Assembly (NCBI RefSeq): GCF_002236115.1
Contig: NZ_NIWT01000005.1
Span: 655,884-719,883 of the forward strand
From: Pseudomonas jessenii
GTDB lineage: Bacteria > Pseudomonadota > Gammaproteobacteria > Pseudomonadales > Pseudomonadaceae
Reading direction: 5' to 3'
DNA: 64,000 nucleotides
The notes below the pieces were generated by a model. It worked only from the letters and a program-made list of their open reading frames with translations. It was not told the origin of the DNA and did no database searches. Shown here piece by piece: positions 7,186 through 15,852 of this stretch (the first letter of the stretch is position 1; the number at the start of each line of letters is the position of its first letter). The position numbers and the translations under genes were made by a program.

Positions 7186-8712
7186 ATGCGTGCTGCTCGA
7201 CTCAAAGCTGTTCTGCCACGGGAGCTGCTGGCTTCGGTGGTTGTGTTTCTGGTCGCCCTGCCTCTGTGCATGGGCATCGCGATTGCTTCGGGGCTGCCGC
7301 CGGCCAAAGGCCTGATCACCGGCATCATCGGTGGTCTGGTGGTCGGCTGGTTGGCCGGTTCGCCACTGCAAGTCAGCGGCCCGGCGGCGGGCCTGGCCGT
7401 TCTGGTGTTCGAGTTGGTCCGCCAGCACGGCATCGCCATGCTCGGGCCGATACTGTTGTTGGCGGGTTTGCTGCAACTGGTGGCTGGCCGATTGAAGCTG
7501 GGCTGCTGGTTTCGAGTGACGGCACCCGCGGTGGTGTACGGCATGCTGGCCGGGATTGGCGTGCTGATCATCCTGTCTCAGGTGCATGTGATGCTGGATG
7601 CCGTGCCCAAACCTTCGGGTCTGGATAACCTGGCGGCCTTCCCGGCGGCGCTGTCTCTGGCGTTGCCCACGTTTGGCTGGCAAGCCGGGTTGCTCGGTTT
7701 GTCGACAATCGCCGTCATGTGGCTGTGGGATAAATTCCGTCCGCAATCCCTGCGCTTCGTTCCTGGCGCGCTACTTGGCGTCGGTCTGGCCACGCTTGCC
7801 AGCCTGATGCTGGCGTTGCAGGTCAAACGGGTTGAGGTTCCGGCCAACCTGACGGAGGCCATCGACTGGCTCAAGCCAGAGGATCTGCTCAACCTGGCTG
7901 ATCCGACCTTGCTGATCGCGGCGTTTGCCGTGGCTTTCATCGCGAGCGCCGAAACCTTGCTCTCAGCCGCCGCGGTTGATCGTATGCACAGTGGTCAGCG
8001 CTCGGACTTCGACCGGGAATTGTCGGCGCAAGGTATCGGCAACATGCTGTGTGGCCTGCTTGGAGCGTTGCCGATGACCGGCGTTATCGTACGCAGTTCG
8101 GCGAATGTTCAGGCTGGCGCAACCACGCGGTTTTCGACCATTTTCCACGGCCTGTGGTTGTTGGCGTTCGTACTGTTGCTGTCCAGCGTGCTGCAAAGCA
8201 TTCCGGTGGCGAGCCTGGCGGGCGTGCTGGTGTACACCGGTTTCAAGCTGGTGGATCTCAAGGTATTCCGTGGTTTGGGCCGGTATGGTCGGGCGCCGAT
8301 GTTCACCTATGCGGCAACCGCGCTCGCCATCGTTTTCACGGACCTGCTGACTGGCGTATTGATTGGCTTCGGCCTGACGCTGGTGAAACTGGCGCTGAAA
8401 GCTTCGCGGTTGAAAATCAGCCTGATCGACCTGCCTCAGGAAGGGGAAATGGAATTGCGCCTGGTGGGCGCGGCGACCTTCCTCAAAGTGCCGGCGCTGA
8501 CCCAGGTGCTGGGTAGTATTCCACCAGGCGCGACGGTGCATGTGCCGCTTAACAACCTGAGCTACATCGATCACTCGTGTCTGGAGCTTCTGGAGGAGTG
8601 GGGCCGGGCGAATGCGGCCAAGGGTTCGAAGCTGTTGATTGAATCGCGGGGGCTGAAGCGCAGACTTGAAGGCAGGGTTCGTACCAACACGGGCATAGGT
8701 GCGGCTGGCTGA
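7186..8712 (+). CDS. SulP-family anion transporter with STAS domain
   Basis: 508 residues. The N-terminal three quarters is strongly hydrophobic, with about 10-12 membrane spans and the SulP signature region near the start (ALPLCMGIAIASGLPPAKGL). The last ~100 residues form a STAS-like cytosolic domain (VPLNNLSYIDHSCLELLEEW). Family members carry sulfate, bicarbonate or other anions. The carbonic anhydrase immediately upstream makes bicarbonate the likely substrate; this is inference from context. The start at ATG 7186 follows CGGGAG. A REPIN lies directly behind the stop. Confidence 0.88.
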   Translation: MRAARLKAVLPRELLASVVVFLVALPLCMGIAIASGLPPAKGLITGIIGGLVVGWLAGSPLQVSGPAAGLAVLVFELVRQHGIAMLGPILLLAGLLQLVAGRLKLGCWFRVTAPAVVYGMLAGIGVLIILSQVHVMLDAVPKPSGLDNLAAFPAALSLALPTFGWQAGLLGLSTIAVMWLWDKFRPQSLRFVPGALLGVGLATLASLMLALQVKRVEVPANLTEAIDWLKPEDLLNLADPTLLIAAFAVAFIASAETLLSAAAVDRMHSGQRSDFDRELSAQGIGNMLCGLLGALPMTGVIVRSSANVQAGATTRFSTIFHGLWLLAFVLLLSSVLQSIPVASLAGVLVYTGFKLVDLKVFRGLGRYGRAPMFTYAATALAIVFTDLLTGVLIGFGLTLVKLALKASRLKISLIDLPQEGEMELRLVGAATFLKVPALTQVLGSIPPGATVHVPLNNLSYIDHSCLELLEEWGRANAAKGSKLLIESRGLKRRLEGRVRTNTGIGAAG

Positions 8713-8719
8713 GGCCCGA

Positions 8720-8810
8720 TGTGGGAGCGAGCTTGCTCGCGATGGCGGTAGATCAGTCAACTTTGATGTTGAATGACATAGCCTCATCGCGAGCAAGCTC
8801 GCTCCCACAG
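8720..8810. repeat. REPIN (inverted pair of REP sequences)
   Basis: Two inverted copies of the pseudomonad REP (GTGGGAGCGAGCTTGCTCGC at 8721 and its reverse complement ending at 8808) are separated by about 40 bp of non-conserved DNA. It sits between converging genes. Confidence 0.9.
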
Positions 8811-8831
8811 GGGATTGTGTTTACCGGTGAA

Positions 8832-9482
8832 TCAAGCCGCCGGTTGATCCAGTTCCAGGCCTACGCCCAAACGGCGGGACATGCACGGCCAGCGTTTCCA
8901 CGCGGCGCCGGTGTCCGGGCTGTTGAGCTTCTCGCGGTAGGCTTCCACGGACTCCAGTGCGAAGGTTTCGTCGTTGAGCATCTCGTCGATGGCGTGATGC
9001 ACCACTTCGTCCAGTTGGTTGGCGAACGTCTCACCGATCAATTGGTGAGCAATCAGGTTGGCGACAGTCATGTCCAAGGGGATCAGTGGCTGGCCAAGAT
9101 GCTTGATGTACAGGTCGTTGACCTCTTCGACAAACCGGTGCGCCAGATAGGCTTCATCCAGCAGACTGTCGAGCCCGGCATGGCCGGCCATGATGGCTGG
9201 CGGCTGGAGGAAGTATTGCTCGGCGATTTTCAGCACCGGTTTGATCTGTGACTCAATGCCCGCTTCCCTGGCGACTTCATTGGCTGCATCCAGCAGATCA
9301 GGCACTTCTTCGATGTAGGCGGCGACAAATCGCGTCAGTACGCCTTTGGTATCGGCCTCCGGCAATTGGATCGCCGGGTGCAGATGAGCCAGTTTGCTTT
9401 CCAGTTGACGCGTCAGCAGACCGGTCTCGGCTTCGTGTTGTTGGGCTGTTTGGATCTGCTCGCGCAATGCGGCGGTGTTCAT
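8832..9482 (-). CDS. conserved hypothetical protein (PA0104-like)
   Basis: 216 residues, soluble, predominantly alpha-helical by eye, with no signal peptide or membrane span. The order carbonic anhydrase, SulP, this gene, coxB is the same as PA0102-PA0105 in P. aeruginosa, so I take it to be the PA0104 counterpart; I know no function for it. The start at ATG 9482 gives an N-terminus MNTAALREQ. It is transcribed away from coxB, from the 369-bp region that also holds the oxidase promoter, so it may share regulation with the oxidase. Confidence 0.75.
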   Translation of the reverse strand: MNTAALREQIQTAQQHEAETGLLTRQLESKLAHLHPAIQLPEADTKGVLTRFVAAYIEEVPDLLDAANEVAREAGIESQIKPVLKIAEQYFLQPPAIMAGHAGLDSLLDEAYLAHRFVEEVNDLYIKHLGQPLIPLDMTVANLIAHQLIGETFANQLDEVVHHAIDEMLNDETFALESVEAYREKLNSPDTGAAWKRWPCMSRRLGVGLELDQPAA

Positions 9483-9851
9483 GAAAACTCCAGGAAACAA
9501 GGCAATGAAATAGGGAAGACATAACTTAGCTGGCTTACGAAAAATGCTAAGACGCATTTGTCATAATTATTTCATCCTTGAGACGGTCCCGTTATATCGA
9601 TTTGCCACCACTCGTCTGCATCCTTCTCCATTCGTGCCCTGCAACGCAAGTTAATGCTGTTTCAGATCATTTACGCCTTCGCATTGCGAGGTGAGAGTCG
9701 CTGTCTATACTCGGGGTGGAATGGAGTTAGCTGATGACGCCCGACTGCATATGCAGCAAGGCCCGGTGCTCAAGTTCGTAGTCTGATGCAGCCGCTCCCT
9801 TGCCGCAGGTGAAAGCCGGCGGGATAACAAGAACGATAAGGGGAACCCGCA
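9483..9851. promoter_or_regulatory. divergent promoter region of coxB and the PA0104-like gene, with a sigma-S-like -10
   Basis: This 369-bp gap has no convincing gene. On the + strand CTATACT at 9705-9711 matches the core of the sigma-S extended -10 element and would give a coxB leader of about 130 nt. In P. aeruginosa the aa3 oxidase genes are reported to be RpoS-dependent and raised on starvation, which fits. The rest of the gap is moderately AT-rich near 9540-9600, where the leftward gene's promoter should lie. Confidence 0.5.
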
Positions 9852-10979
9852 ATGATGCGACATCCACATGTCTGGATGGGCCTCCTGTTGTGGTCGATTT
9901 TCAGTCAGGCGCAAGCGGCCTGGACTGTGAATATGGCGCCTGGAGCGACTGAAATCAGTCACGCAGTATTCGACCTGCACATGATTATTTTCTGGATCTG
10001 TGTGGTGATCGGCATCATCGTATTTGGTGCCATGTTCTGGTCGATGATTCTCCACCGCCGCTCGACCGGGCAGGTGGCCGCCAAATTTCATGAAAGCACC
10101 ACCGTCGAAATCCTCTGGACCATCGTGCCCTTCCTGATCCTGGTGGCCATGGCGGTTCCCGCTACCGCGACCCTGATCAAGATGTACGACGCCAGTGAGC
10201 CGGAAATCGACATCCAGATCACCGGTTACCAGTGGAAGTGGCACTACAAATACCTGGGCCAGGACGTCGAGTTCTTCAGCAACCTGACCACCCCCCAGGA
10301 TCAGATCCACAACAAGGAAACCAAGGGCGAGCACTATCTGCTCGAAGTCGACAAGCCATTGGTGCTGCCGGTCGGTGCCAAGGTGCGCTTCCTTGTGACC
10401 TCCGCCGACGTGATCCACTCCTGGTGGGTGCCGGCTTTCGCGGTCAAGCGCGATGCGATTCCCGGGTTCGTCAATGAAGCTTGGACCCGTATCGACAAGC
10501 CCGGCATCTACCGTGGCCAGTGCGCCGAGTTGTGCGGCAAGGATCACGGCTTCATGCCGACCGTGGTCGAGGTCAAGGAAAAGGCCGATTACGAAAAATG
10601 GCTGGCCGATCGCAAGGCCGAGGCCGCGCAACTCAAAGAGCTGACCAGCAAGGAATGGACGCTCGAGGAGCTCAAGGAACGCGGCGACAAGGTCTATCAC
10701 ACCACCTGCGTGGCCTGTCACCAGGCCGAAGGCCAGGGTCTGCCGCCGATGTTCCCGGCACTCAAGGGCTCGAAAATCGCCACCGGACCGAAAGACGCTC
10801 ACCTGGGCATTGTCTTCCACGGCAAGCCTGGCACTTCCATGGCCGCATTCGGCAAGCAACTCTCGGAGGTCGATATCGCGGCGGTCGTGACCTATGAACG
10901 TAACGCCTGGGGCAACAACAAGGGCGACATGGTCACGCCTAAAGAAGTGCTGGAGCTGAAACAGGCGGAAAGCAAATGA
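9852..10979 (+). CDS. coxB: cytochrome c oxidase subunit II with fused cytochrome c domain
   Basis: 375 residues. A signal peptide (ending SQAQA) and two membrane spans are followed by the periplasmic CuA domain with the binuclear copper ligands in CAELCGKDHGFM (Cys, Glu, Cys, His, Met). A C-terminal cytochrome c domain has a CVACH heme site. The fused cytochrome marks a caa3-type enzyme, which accepts electrons from soluble cytochrome c and passes them to subunit I. It heads the oxidase cluster; coxA follows 82 bp downstream. Two adjacent ATG codons (9852, 9855) are both possible starts. Confidence 0.96.
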   Translation: MMRHPHVWMGLLLWSIFSQAQAAWTVNMAPGATEISHAVFDLHMIIFWICVVIGIIVFGAMFWSMILHRRSTGQVAAKFHESTTVEILWTIVPFLILVAMAVPATATLIKMYDASEPEIDIQITGYQWKWHYKYLGQDVEFFSNLTTPQDQIHNKETKGEHYLLEVDKPLVLPVGAKVRFLVTSADVIHSWWVPAFAVKRDAIPGFVNEAWTRIDKPGIYRGQCAELCGKDHGFMPTVVEVKEKADYEKWLADRKAEAAQLKELTSKEWTLEELKERGDKVYHTTCVACHQAEGQGLPPMFPALKGSKIATGPKDAHLGIVFHGKPGTSMAAFGKQLSEVDIAAVVTYERNAWGNNKGDMVTPKEVLELKQAESK

Positions 10980-11061
10980 CCCGGTCTATTGCGCACGTAA
11001 GGAACCGGTCGGGGCTACGCACCCCGGCCCGCCCAGTCCATCTGTTTGCAGGAGACAGGAC

Positions 11062-12654
11062 ATGACTGCTGTAATCGATGAACATGTTCATACCGCCACC
11101 GACCACGCCCATGGCCCCGCAAAAGGCCTGATGCGCTGGGTGCTGACCACCAACCACAAGGACATCGGTACGTTGTACCTGTGGTTTGCGTTCTCCATGT
11201 TCCTGCTTGGCGGTTCGTTCGCGATGGTGATTCGCGCCGAGCTGTTCCAGCCGGGGCTGCAGATCGTCCAGCCGGAATTTTTCAACCAGATGACCACCAT
11301 GCACGGTCTGGTGATGGTCTTCGGTGCGGTGATGCCGGCCTTCGTCGGCCTCGCCAACTGGATGATCCCGCTGATGATCGGCGCGCCGGACATGGCCCTG
11401 CCGCGCATGAACAACTTCAGCTTCTGGCTGTTGCCGGCGGCGTTCCTGATGCTGGTGTCGACCCTGTTCACTGCCGGTGGCGGGCCGAACTTCGGCTGGA
11501 CGTTCTATGCGCCGCTGTCGACGACCTATGCGCCGGAAAGCGTGACCTTCTTCATTTTCGCCATCCACTTGATGGGAATCAGTTCGATCATGGGCGCGAT
11601 CAACGTGATCGCCACCATCCTCAACCTGCGCGCCCCCGGCATGACGCTGATGAAAATGCCGTTGTTCGTCTGGACCTGGCTGATCACCGCGTTCCTGTTG
11701 ATTGCGGTGATGCCGGTACTGGCCGGTTGCGTGACGATGATGCTGATGGACATCCACTTCGGCACCAGTTTCTTCAGTGCCGCCGGTGGCGGAGACCCGG
11801 TGCTGTTCCAGCATGTGTTCTGGTTCTTCGGTCACCCCGAGGTGTACATCATGATCCTGCCGGCCTTCGGCGCCGTCAGCTCGATCATTCCGGCCTTTTC
11901 GCGCAAGCCACTGTTCGGCTACACCTCGATGGTCTACGCCACGGCGAGTATCGCGTTCCTGTCGTTCATCGTCTGGGCGCACCACATGTTCGTGGTCGGC
12001 ATTCCGCTGGTGGGCGAGTTGTTCTTCATGTACGCCACGTTGCTGATTGCGGTGCCGACGGGCGTGAAGGTGTTCAACTGGGCCAGCACCATGTGGCAGG
12101 GCTCGCTGACGTTCGAGACGCCGATGCTGTTTGCCGTGGCGTTCGTGATCCTGTTCTCCATCGGCGGTTTCTCCGGGTTGATGCTGGCCATCGCCCCGGC
12201 GGACTTCCAGTACCAGGACACCTACTTCGTGGTCGCGCACTTCCATTACGTGCTGGTGCCGGGGGCGATCTTCGGGATCTTCGCCTCGGCCTACTACTGG
12301 CTGCCGAAATGGACCGGCCACATGTACGACGAAACCCTCGGCAAGCTGCATTTCTGGCTGTCGTTCATCGGCATGAACCTGGCCTTCTTCCCGATGCACT
12401 TTGTGGGGCTGGCGGGCATGCCACGACGGATTCCGGACTACAACCTGCAGTTCGCCGACTTCAACATGGTGTCGTCGATCGGCGCATTCATGTTCGGCGC
12501 CACGCAGATCTTTTTCCTGTTCATCGTGATCAAGACCATTCGCGGCGGCGCGCCGGCACCGGCCAAGCCGTGGGATGGGGCTGAAGGTCTGGAGTGGAGC
12601 ATCCCGTCGCCGGCGCCGTATCACACCTTCACCACGCCGCCGGAAGTGAAATGA
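11062..12654 (+). CDS. coxA: cytochrome c oxidase subunit I (heme a, heme a3-CuB)
   Basis: 530 residues with twelve membrane spans expected. Diagnostic motifs are present: HPEVY for the CuB histidine-tyrosine pair, WAHHMF for the two other CuB histidines, and HFHYV for the heme a3 and heme a ligands. It reduces oxygen to water and pumps protons. The gene follows coxB and precedes the assembly factor ctaG, separated from it by a REPIN at 12668-12768, where transcript levels may change. The start at ATG 11062 lies behind GGAGA. Confidence 0.97.
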   Translation: MTAVIDEHVHTATDHAHGPAKGLMRWVLTTNHKDIGTLYLWFAFSMFLLGGSFAMVIRAELFQPGLQIVQPEFFNQMTTMHGLVMVFGAVMPAFVGLANWMIPLMIGAPDMALPRMNNFSFWLLPAAFLMLVSTLFTAGGGPNFGWTFYAPLSTTYAPESVTFFIFAIHLMGISSIMGAINVIATILNLRAPGMTLMKMPLFVWTWLITAFLLIAVMPVLAGCVTMMLMDIHFGTSFFSAAGGGDPVLFQHVFWFFGHPEVYIMILPAFGAVSSIIPAFSRKPLFGYTSMVYATASIAFLSFIVWAHHMFVVGIPLVGELFFMYATLLIAVPTGVKVFNWASTMWQGSLTFETPMLFAVAFVILFSIGGFSGLMLAIAPADFQYQDTYFVVAHFHYVLVPGAIFGIFASAYYWLPKWTGHMYDETLGKLHFWLSFIGMNLAFFPMHFVGLAGMPRRIPDYNLQFADFNMVSSIGAFMFGATQIFFLFIVIKTIRGGAPAPAKPWDGAEGLEWSIPSPAPYHTFTTPPEVK

Positions 12655-12667
12655 ACGCCTGGCCCTT

Positions 12668-12768
12668 TGTAGGAGCGAGCTCGCTCGCGATGGTCGTCAA
12701 CGATGACGCTGGAAGCCTGACACACCACGGCGCTCTCAAGTTTTTCGCGAGCAAGCTCGCTCCTGCAG
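12668..12768. repeat. REPIN inside the oxidase gene cluster
   Basis: Inverted REP copies (GTAGGAGCGAGCTCGCTCGC at about 12669 and its partner ending near 12768) lie between co-directional coxA and ctaG. Such an element inside an operon can stabilise upstream mRNA or attenuate downstream expression. Confidence 0.88.
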
Positions 12769-12783
12769 GGGTGTGCGGAAATC

Positions 12784-13335
12784 ATGGCTGACTCGATTTC
12801 GATGAAGAAACTGGTCACGCGCCTGCTGACCGTGGTGGTGGCAATGTTTGTGTTCGGCTTTGCCCTGGTGCCGATCTACGACGTGATGTGCAAGGCCTTC
12901 GGCATTAATGGCAAGACCGGCGGGCAGTACGAGGGTGAGCAAACGGTCGACACCTCGCGGCAGGTACGCGTGCAGTTTCTGTCGACCAACACCGCCGACA
13001 TGCCGTGGGACTTTTATCCCAAACATGACGAATTGACCGCGAACCCGGGGGCGGTGAACGAGATGATCTTCATCGCCCACAACCCCACCGATAAGCCGAT
13101 GAGCGCCCAAGCCGTGCCGAGCATCGCGCCCAGCAATGCGGCGGCGTACTTCCACAAGACCGAATGTTTCTGCTTTACCCAGCAAGTGCTGCAGCCCGGT
13201 CAGCGGATCGAGATGCCGGTACGTTTCATCGTTGACCGTGATATGCCCAAGGATGTGAAGCACCTGACGCTGTCCTACACGCTGTTCGATATCACCGCCC
13301 GACATCCACCGGTAGCTGTAAACACTGGCGGCTGA
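12784..13335 (+). CDS. ctaG: cytochrome c oxidase assembly protein CtaG/Cox11 (CuB delivery)
   Basis: 183 residues. One N-terminal membrane anchor (about 10-30) is followed by a periplasmic immunoglobulin-like domain with the Cox11 copper motif CFCF and the conserved YDVMCKAFG segment near the membrane. The protein inserts copper into the CuB site of subunit I. The start codon at 12784 lies 15 bp behind the REPIN. It precedes coxC by 25 bp; the position between subunits I and III is the usual one in proteobacteria. Confidence 0.93.
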   Translation: MADSISMKKLVTRLLTVVVAMFVFGFALVPIYDVMCKAFGINGKTGGQYEGEQTVDTSRQVRVQFLSTNTADMPWDFYPKHDELTANPGAVNEMIFIAHNPTDKPMSAQAVPSIAPSNAAAYFHKTECFCFTQQVLQPGQRIEMPVRFIVDRDMPKDVKHLTLSYTLFDITARHPPVAVNTGG

Positions 13336-13360
13336 GCGTGCCCGATAAGGAGAACAATAA

Positions 13361-14248
13361 ATGGCAACTCATGAACATTATTACGTCCCGGCCCAGAGCA
13401 AATGGCCGATCATCGCCACGGTCGGGATGTTCGTCACGGTGTTTGGCCTGGCCACCTGGTTCAATGATCTGAAAGCAGCGCGTCCGGAATCCCACGGGCC
13501 GCTAATCTTTTTCGTCGGCGGGCTGTTGCTGGCCTACATGCTGTTTGGCTGGTTCGGCACGGTGATCAAGGAAAGTCGCGGCGGCTTGTACAGCGCACAG
13601 ATGGATCGCTCGTTCCGCTGGGGCATGAGCTGGTTCATTTTCTCGGAGGTGATGTTCTTCATCGCCTTTTTTGGCGCGCTGTTTTATGTGCGTCAAATCT
13701 CCGGACCGGCGCTCGGTGGTGAAGGCGCCAAAGGCATGGCGCACATGCTGTGGCCGAACTTCCAGTTCACCTGGCCGCTGCTGAGCAACCCCGACTCGAA
13801 ACTGTTTCCGCCGCCCAAGGAAGTCATTAGCCCCTGGGGCCTGCCGCTGCTCAATACCGTGTTGCTGGTCAGTTCCAGCGTGACCGTGACCATCGCCCAC
13901 CATGCCTTGAAAAAGGGCCATCGCGGCGCACTGAAACTCTGGCTGGCGCTCACTGTATTGCTCGGCAGTGCGTTCCTCATCTTCCAGGCCGAAGAGTACA
14001 TGCACGCCTACCGCGAACTGGGCCTGACCCTGGGCTCGGGCATCTACGGCGCGACCTTCTTCATGCTCACCGGGTTCCACGGCGCCCACGTCACCATCGG
14101 CACCATCATCCTGTTCGTGATGCTGGTGCGGATCATGCGCGGGCATTTCGACAACGAGCACCAGTTCGGTTTCGAAGCGGCGACTTGGTACTGGCACTTC
14201 GTGGATGTGGTGTGGATCGGGCTGTTTGTTTTCGTCTATGTGCTTTAA
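13361..14248 (+). CDS. coxC: cytochrome c oxidase subunit III
   Basis: 295 residues, seven membrane spans expected. It starts MATHEHYYVPAQSKWP after AAGGAG, and shows the family segments WGMSWFIFSEVMFF and ATWYWHFVDVVWIGLF. Subunit III binds lipid and stabilises the proton-pumping core. It is slightly longer than the common 260-270 residues because of an inserted loop (residues about 125-160, ISGPALGGEG onward), a form known from pseudomonads and related bacteria. Confidence 0.95.
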   Translation: MATHEHYYVPAQSKWPIIATVGMFVTVFGLATWFNDLKAARPESHGPLIFFVGGLLLAYMLFGWFGTVIKESRGGLYSAQMDRSFRWGMSWFIFSEVMFFIAFFGALFYVRQISGPALGGEGAKGMAHMLWPNFQFTWPLLSNPDSKLFPPPKEVISPWGLPLLNTVLLVSSSVTVTIAHHALKKGHRGALKLWLALTVLLGSAFLIFQAEEYMHAYRELGLTLGSGIYGATFFMLTGFHGAHVTIGTIILFVMLVRIMRGHFDNEHQFGFEAATWYWHFVDVVWIGLFVFVYVL

Positions 14249-14267
14249 AGCCGCTTGTAGGAGCGTG

Positions 14268-14471
14268 TTACCAAGGGGCATTGGAAACCAACTGGCCGCT
14301 GAAAAAGCCCCAGGCAATCAAGCCAAGGGTAAGGGCGGCCAGGGTCACACGAACACTCAAGGCAATGACGAGGCGGTTTGAGCGGCTGTCGTCCTTGACC
14401 AGAAAAAACAGGCCGCTGAACAGGCTGACAACCGTGGCAATCAGCATCAGGACGATGGCTGCTTTGAGCAT
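14268..14471 (-). CDS. small twin-transmembrane protein (DUF2909 type)
   Basis: 67 residues with two hydrophobic spans (about 4-25 and 38-60) joined by a short charged loop (KDDSRSNR). It is encoded on the opposite strand between coxC and SURF1 and is the only gene of the oxidase cluster so oriented. Its conserved position suggests a role linked to the oxidase, but no function is known to me. It starts at ATG 14471 and converges on coxC with 19 bp between the stops. Confidence 0.75.
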   Translation of the reverse strand: MLKAAIVLMLIATVVSLFSGLFFLVKDDSRSNRLVIALSVRVTLAALTLGLIAWGFFSGQLVSNAPW

Positions 14472-14542
14472 GGTGAGACTCCGGGGGGACAAGCGATGTA
14501 CTTGAGTATAGCTATCGCGATGACCGATTTTCTGGCAATGCC

Positions 14543-15283
14543 ATGAAGTGCTTTCGGCCAGGTATCGTGCCAACGCTGGTGGTGGCGTTGTTGCTGCCGC
14601 TACTGGTGTCCCTGGGGCTCTGGCAGTTGAGCCGGGGCGCGGAGAAAAGCGTGCTGCTGCAAAGCTACACAGAGCGGCGGGCCGCCGAGCCGATGGCCAG
14701 CACCGAACTGCAACACACGACAGACCCGGCCTTCCGTCGGGTTCACCTGTACGGCCAGTTCGATGCCGAACACAGCCTGCTGCTGGATAACAGTCAACGC
14801 AACGGCAGGGTTGGCGTCGAGCTGTTGCAACCCTTTCACGATCAGGCCACCGGGCTTTGGCTGCTGGTCAATCGCGGCTGGTTGCCTTGGCCGGAGCGCC
14901 GCACGCCACCGCAATTCAAGACACCCACCGAGGCGGTAAGCCTCGACGCGTGGGTCTACGTCTCCCCTGGGGCGACGTTCCAATTGCACGCTGATCCCAC
15001 AACGTTGACATGGCCGAAGCTGATTACGGCCGTTGAGCCAGACAAGCTCTGGACAGCACTGAATCGCGAAGGCTTTGCCTACGAACTACGTGCCGAAACC
15101 GGCCCCGCCACCTATCAGGCCGACTGGCCCGTAGTCGCCATGGGCCCGGAAAAACACATCGCTTATGCCGTGCAGTGGTTCGCCATGGCGATCGTCCTGT
15201 TCGGTCTTTATCTCTATCTCGGCTGGCACAACGCAAAGGAGAAACACCATGGGAGCGGCCATGAATCCACCCAGCATGTCTGA
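14543..15283 (+). CDS. SURF1-family oxidase assembly factor
   Basis: 246 residues with the SURF1 architecture: one membrane span at each end (about 8-27 and 212-230) around a periplasmic domain. It contains LGLWQLSRG after the first span and LLVNRGWLPWP in the middle, both typical of the family. SURF1 helps insert heme a into subunit I. The start at ATG 14543 leaves 71 bp to the divergent twin-membrane gene. The end overlaps the next gene by 35 bp. Confidence 0.9.
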   Translation: MKCFRPGIVPTLVVALLLPLLVSLGLWQLSRGAEKSVLLQSYTERRAAEPMASTELQHTTDPAFRRVHLYGQFDAEHSLLLDNSQRNGRVGVELLQPFHDQATGLWLLVNRGWLPWPERRTPPQFKTPTEAVSLDAWVYVSPGATFQLHADPTTLTWPKLITAVEPDKLWTALNREGFAYELRAETGPATYQADWPVVAMGPEKHIAYAVQWFAMAIVLFGLYLYLGWHNAKEKHHGSGHESTQHV

Positions 15284-15842
15284 GGCGAAACCGTTGGTGA
15301 ACCGGCGCAAGGGCCGTATGCAACTGCTGCTGATCCTGCTCGGGGTGATCGGTCCGATGATCCTTGCCACCGGCATGTACAAGCTGAATTTCTGGGTGCC
15401 CGAGGGCCGCAGTTATCACGGCGAACTGATCGGCAACGGTCAGACCCGCGCGGACATCGGCGTGCAGGCCCAGGAAGAGCGTTGGCAGATACTGGTGACC
15501 GCGCCCAAGGATTGCGCGGTGGACTGCCAGCAACTGGTGTATCTGGCGCGGCAAATCCAGATCGGCTTGGGCCGCGATGCGTCCCGCGCCAGCCATGCAT
15601 TGGCCACCGCGCAGACGCTGAACAGCGATTACGAGACTAAACTTCAACGCGAGTACCCGCAGTTGCAACGTTATTCACTGGACTTGCCTGCCTACACAAA
15701 AGGCGCTCAGAGCAATGACGTGCCGCACCTGTGGATCATCGACCCCCACGGCAATCTGGTTCTGCGCTACGACCCGTCGGTGAAGGGCAAGGACTTGCTC
15801 AACGATCTGCGCCACCTGCTGAAACTGTCGAACATCGGATAA
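15249..15842 (+). CDS. oxidase-cluster membrane protein of unknown function (PA0111-like)
   Basis: 197 residues, one N-terminal membrane span (about 26-45, LLLILLGVIGPMILATGMY), then a soluble domain. The C-terminal half, with DVPHLWIIDPHGNLVLRYD and GKDLLNDLRHLL, resembles the end of thioredoxin-like Sco proteins but has no CxxxC copper site; two cysteines occur in CAVDC. The start at ATG 15249 has AAGGAG seven bases upstream; ATG 15261 is an alternative. It lies between SURF1 (overlap) and ctaA (10-bp gap), so it is surely cotranscribed and probably an assembly factor. This role is inferred. Confidence 0.8.
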   Translation: MGAAMNPPSMSEAKPLVNRRKGRMQLLLILLGVIGPMILATGMYKLNFWVPEGRSYHGELIGNGQTRADIGVQAQEERWQILVTAPKDCAVDCQQLVYLARQIQIGLGRDASRASHALATAQTLNSDYETKLQREYPQLQRYSLDLPAYTKGAQSNDVPHLWIIDPHGNLVLRYDPSVKGKDLLNDLRHLLKLSNIG

Positions 15843-15852
15843 GGGCATCGTC

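Noticed and set aside
14252..14267. Short REP-like GTAGGAGCG behind coxC
   Set aside because: Only the first nine bases of the REP are present and there is no second arm; too little to call a repeat.
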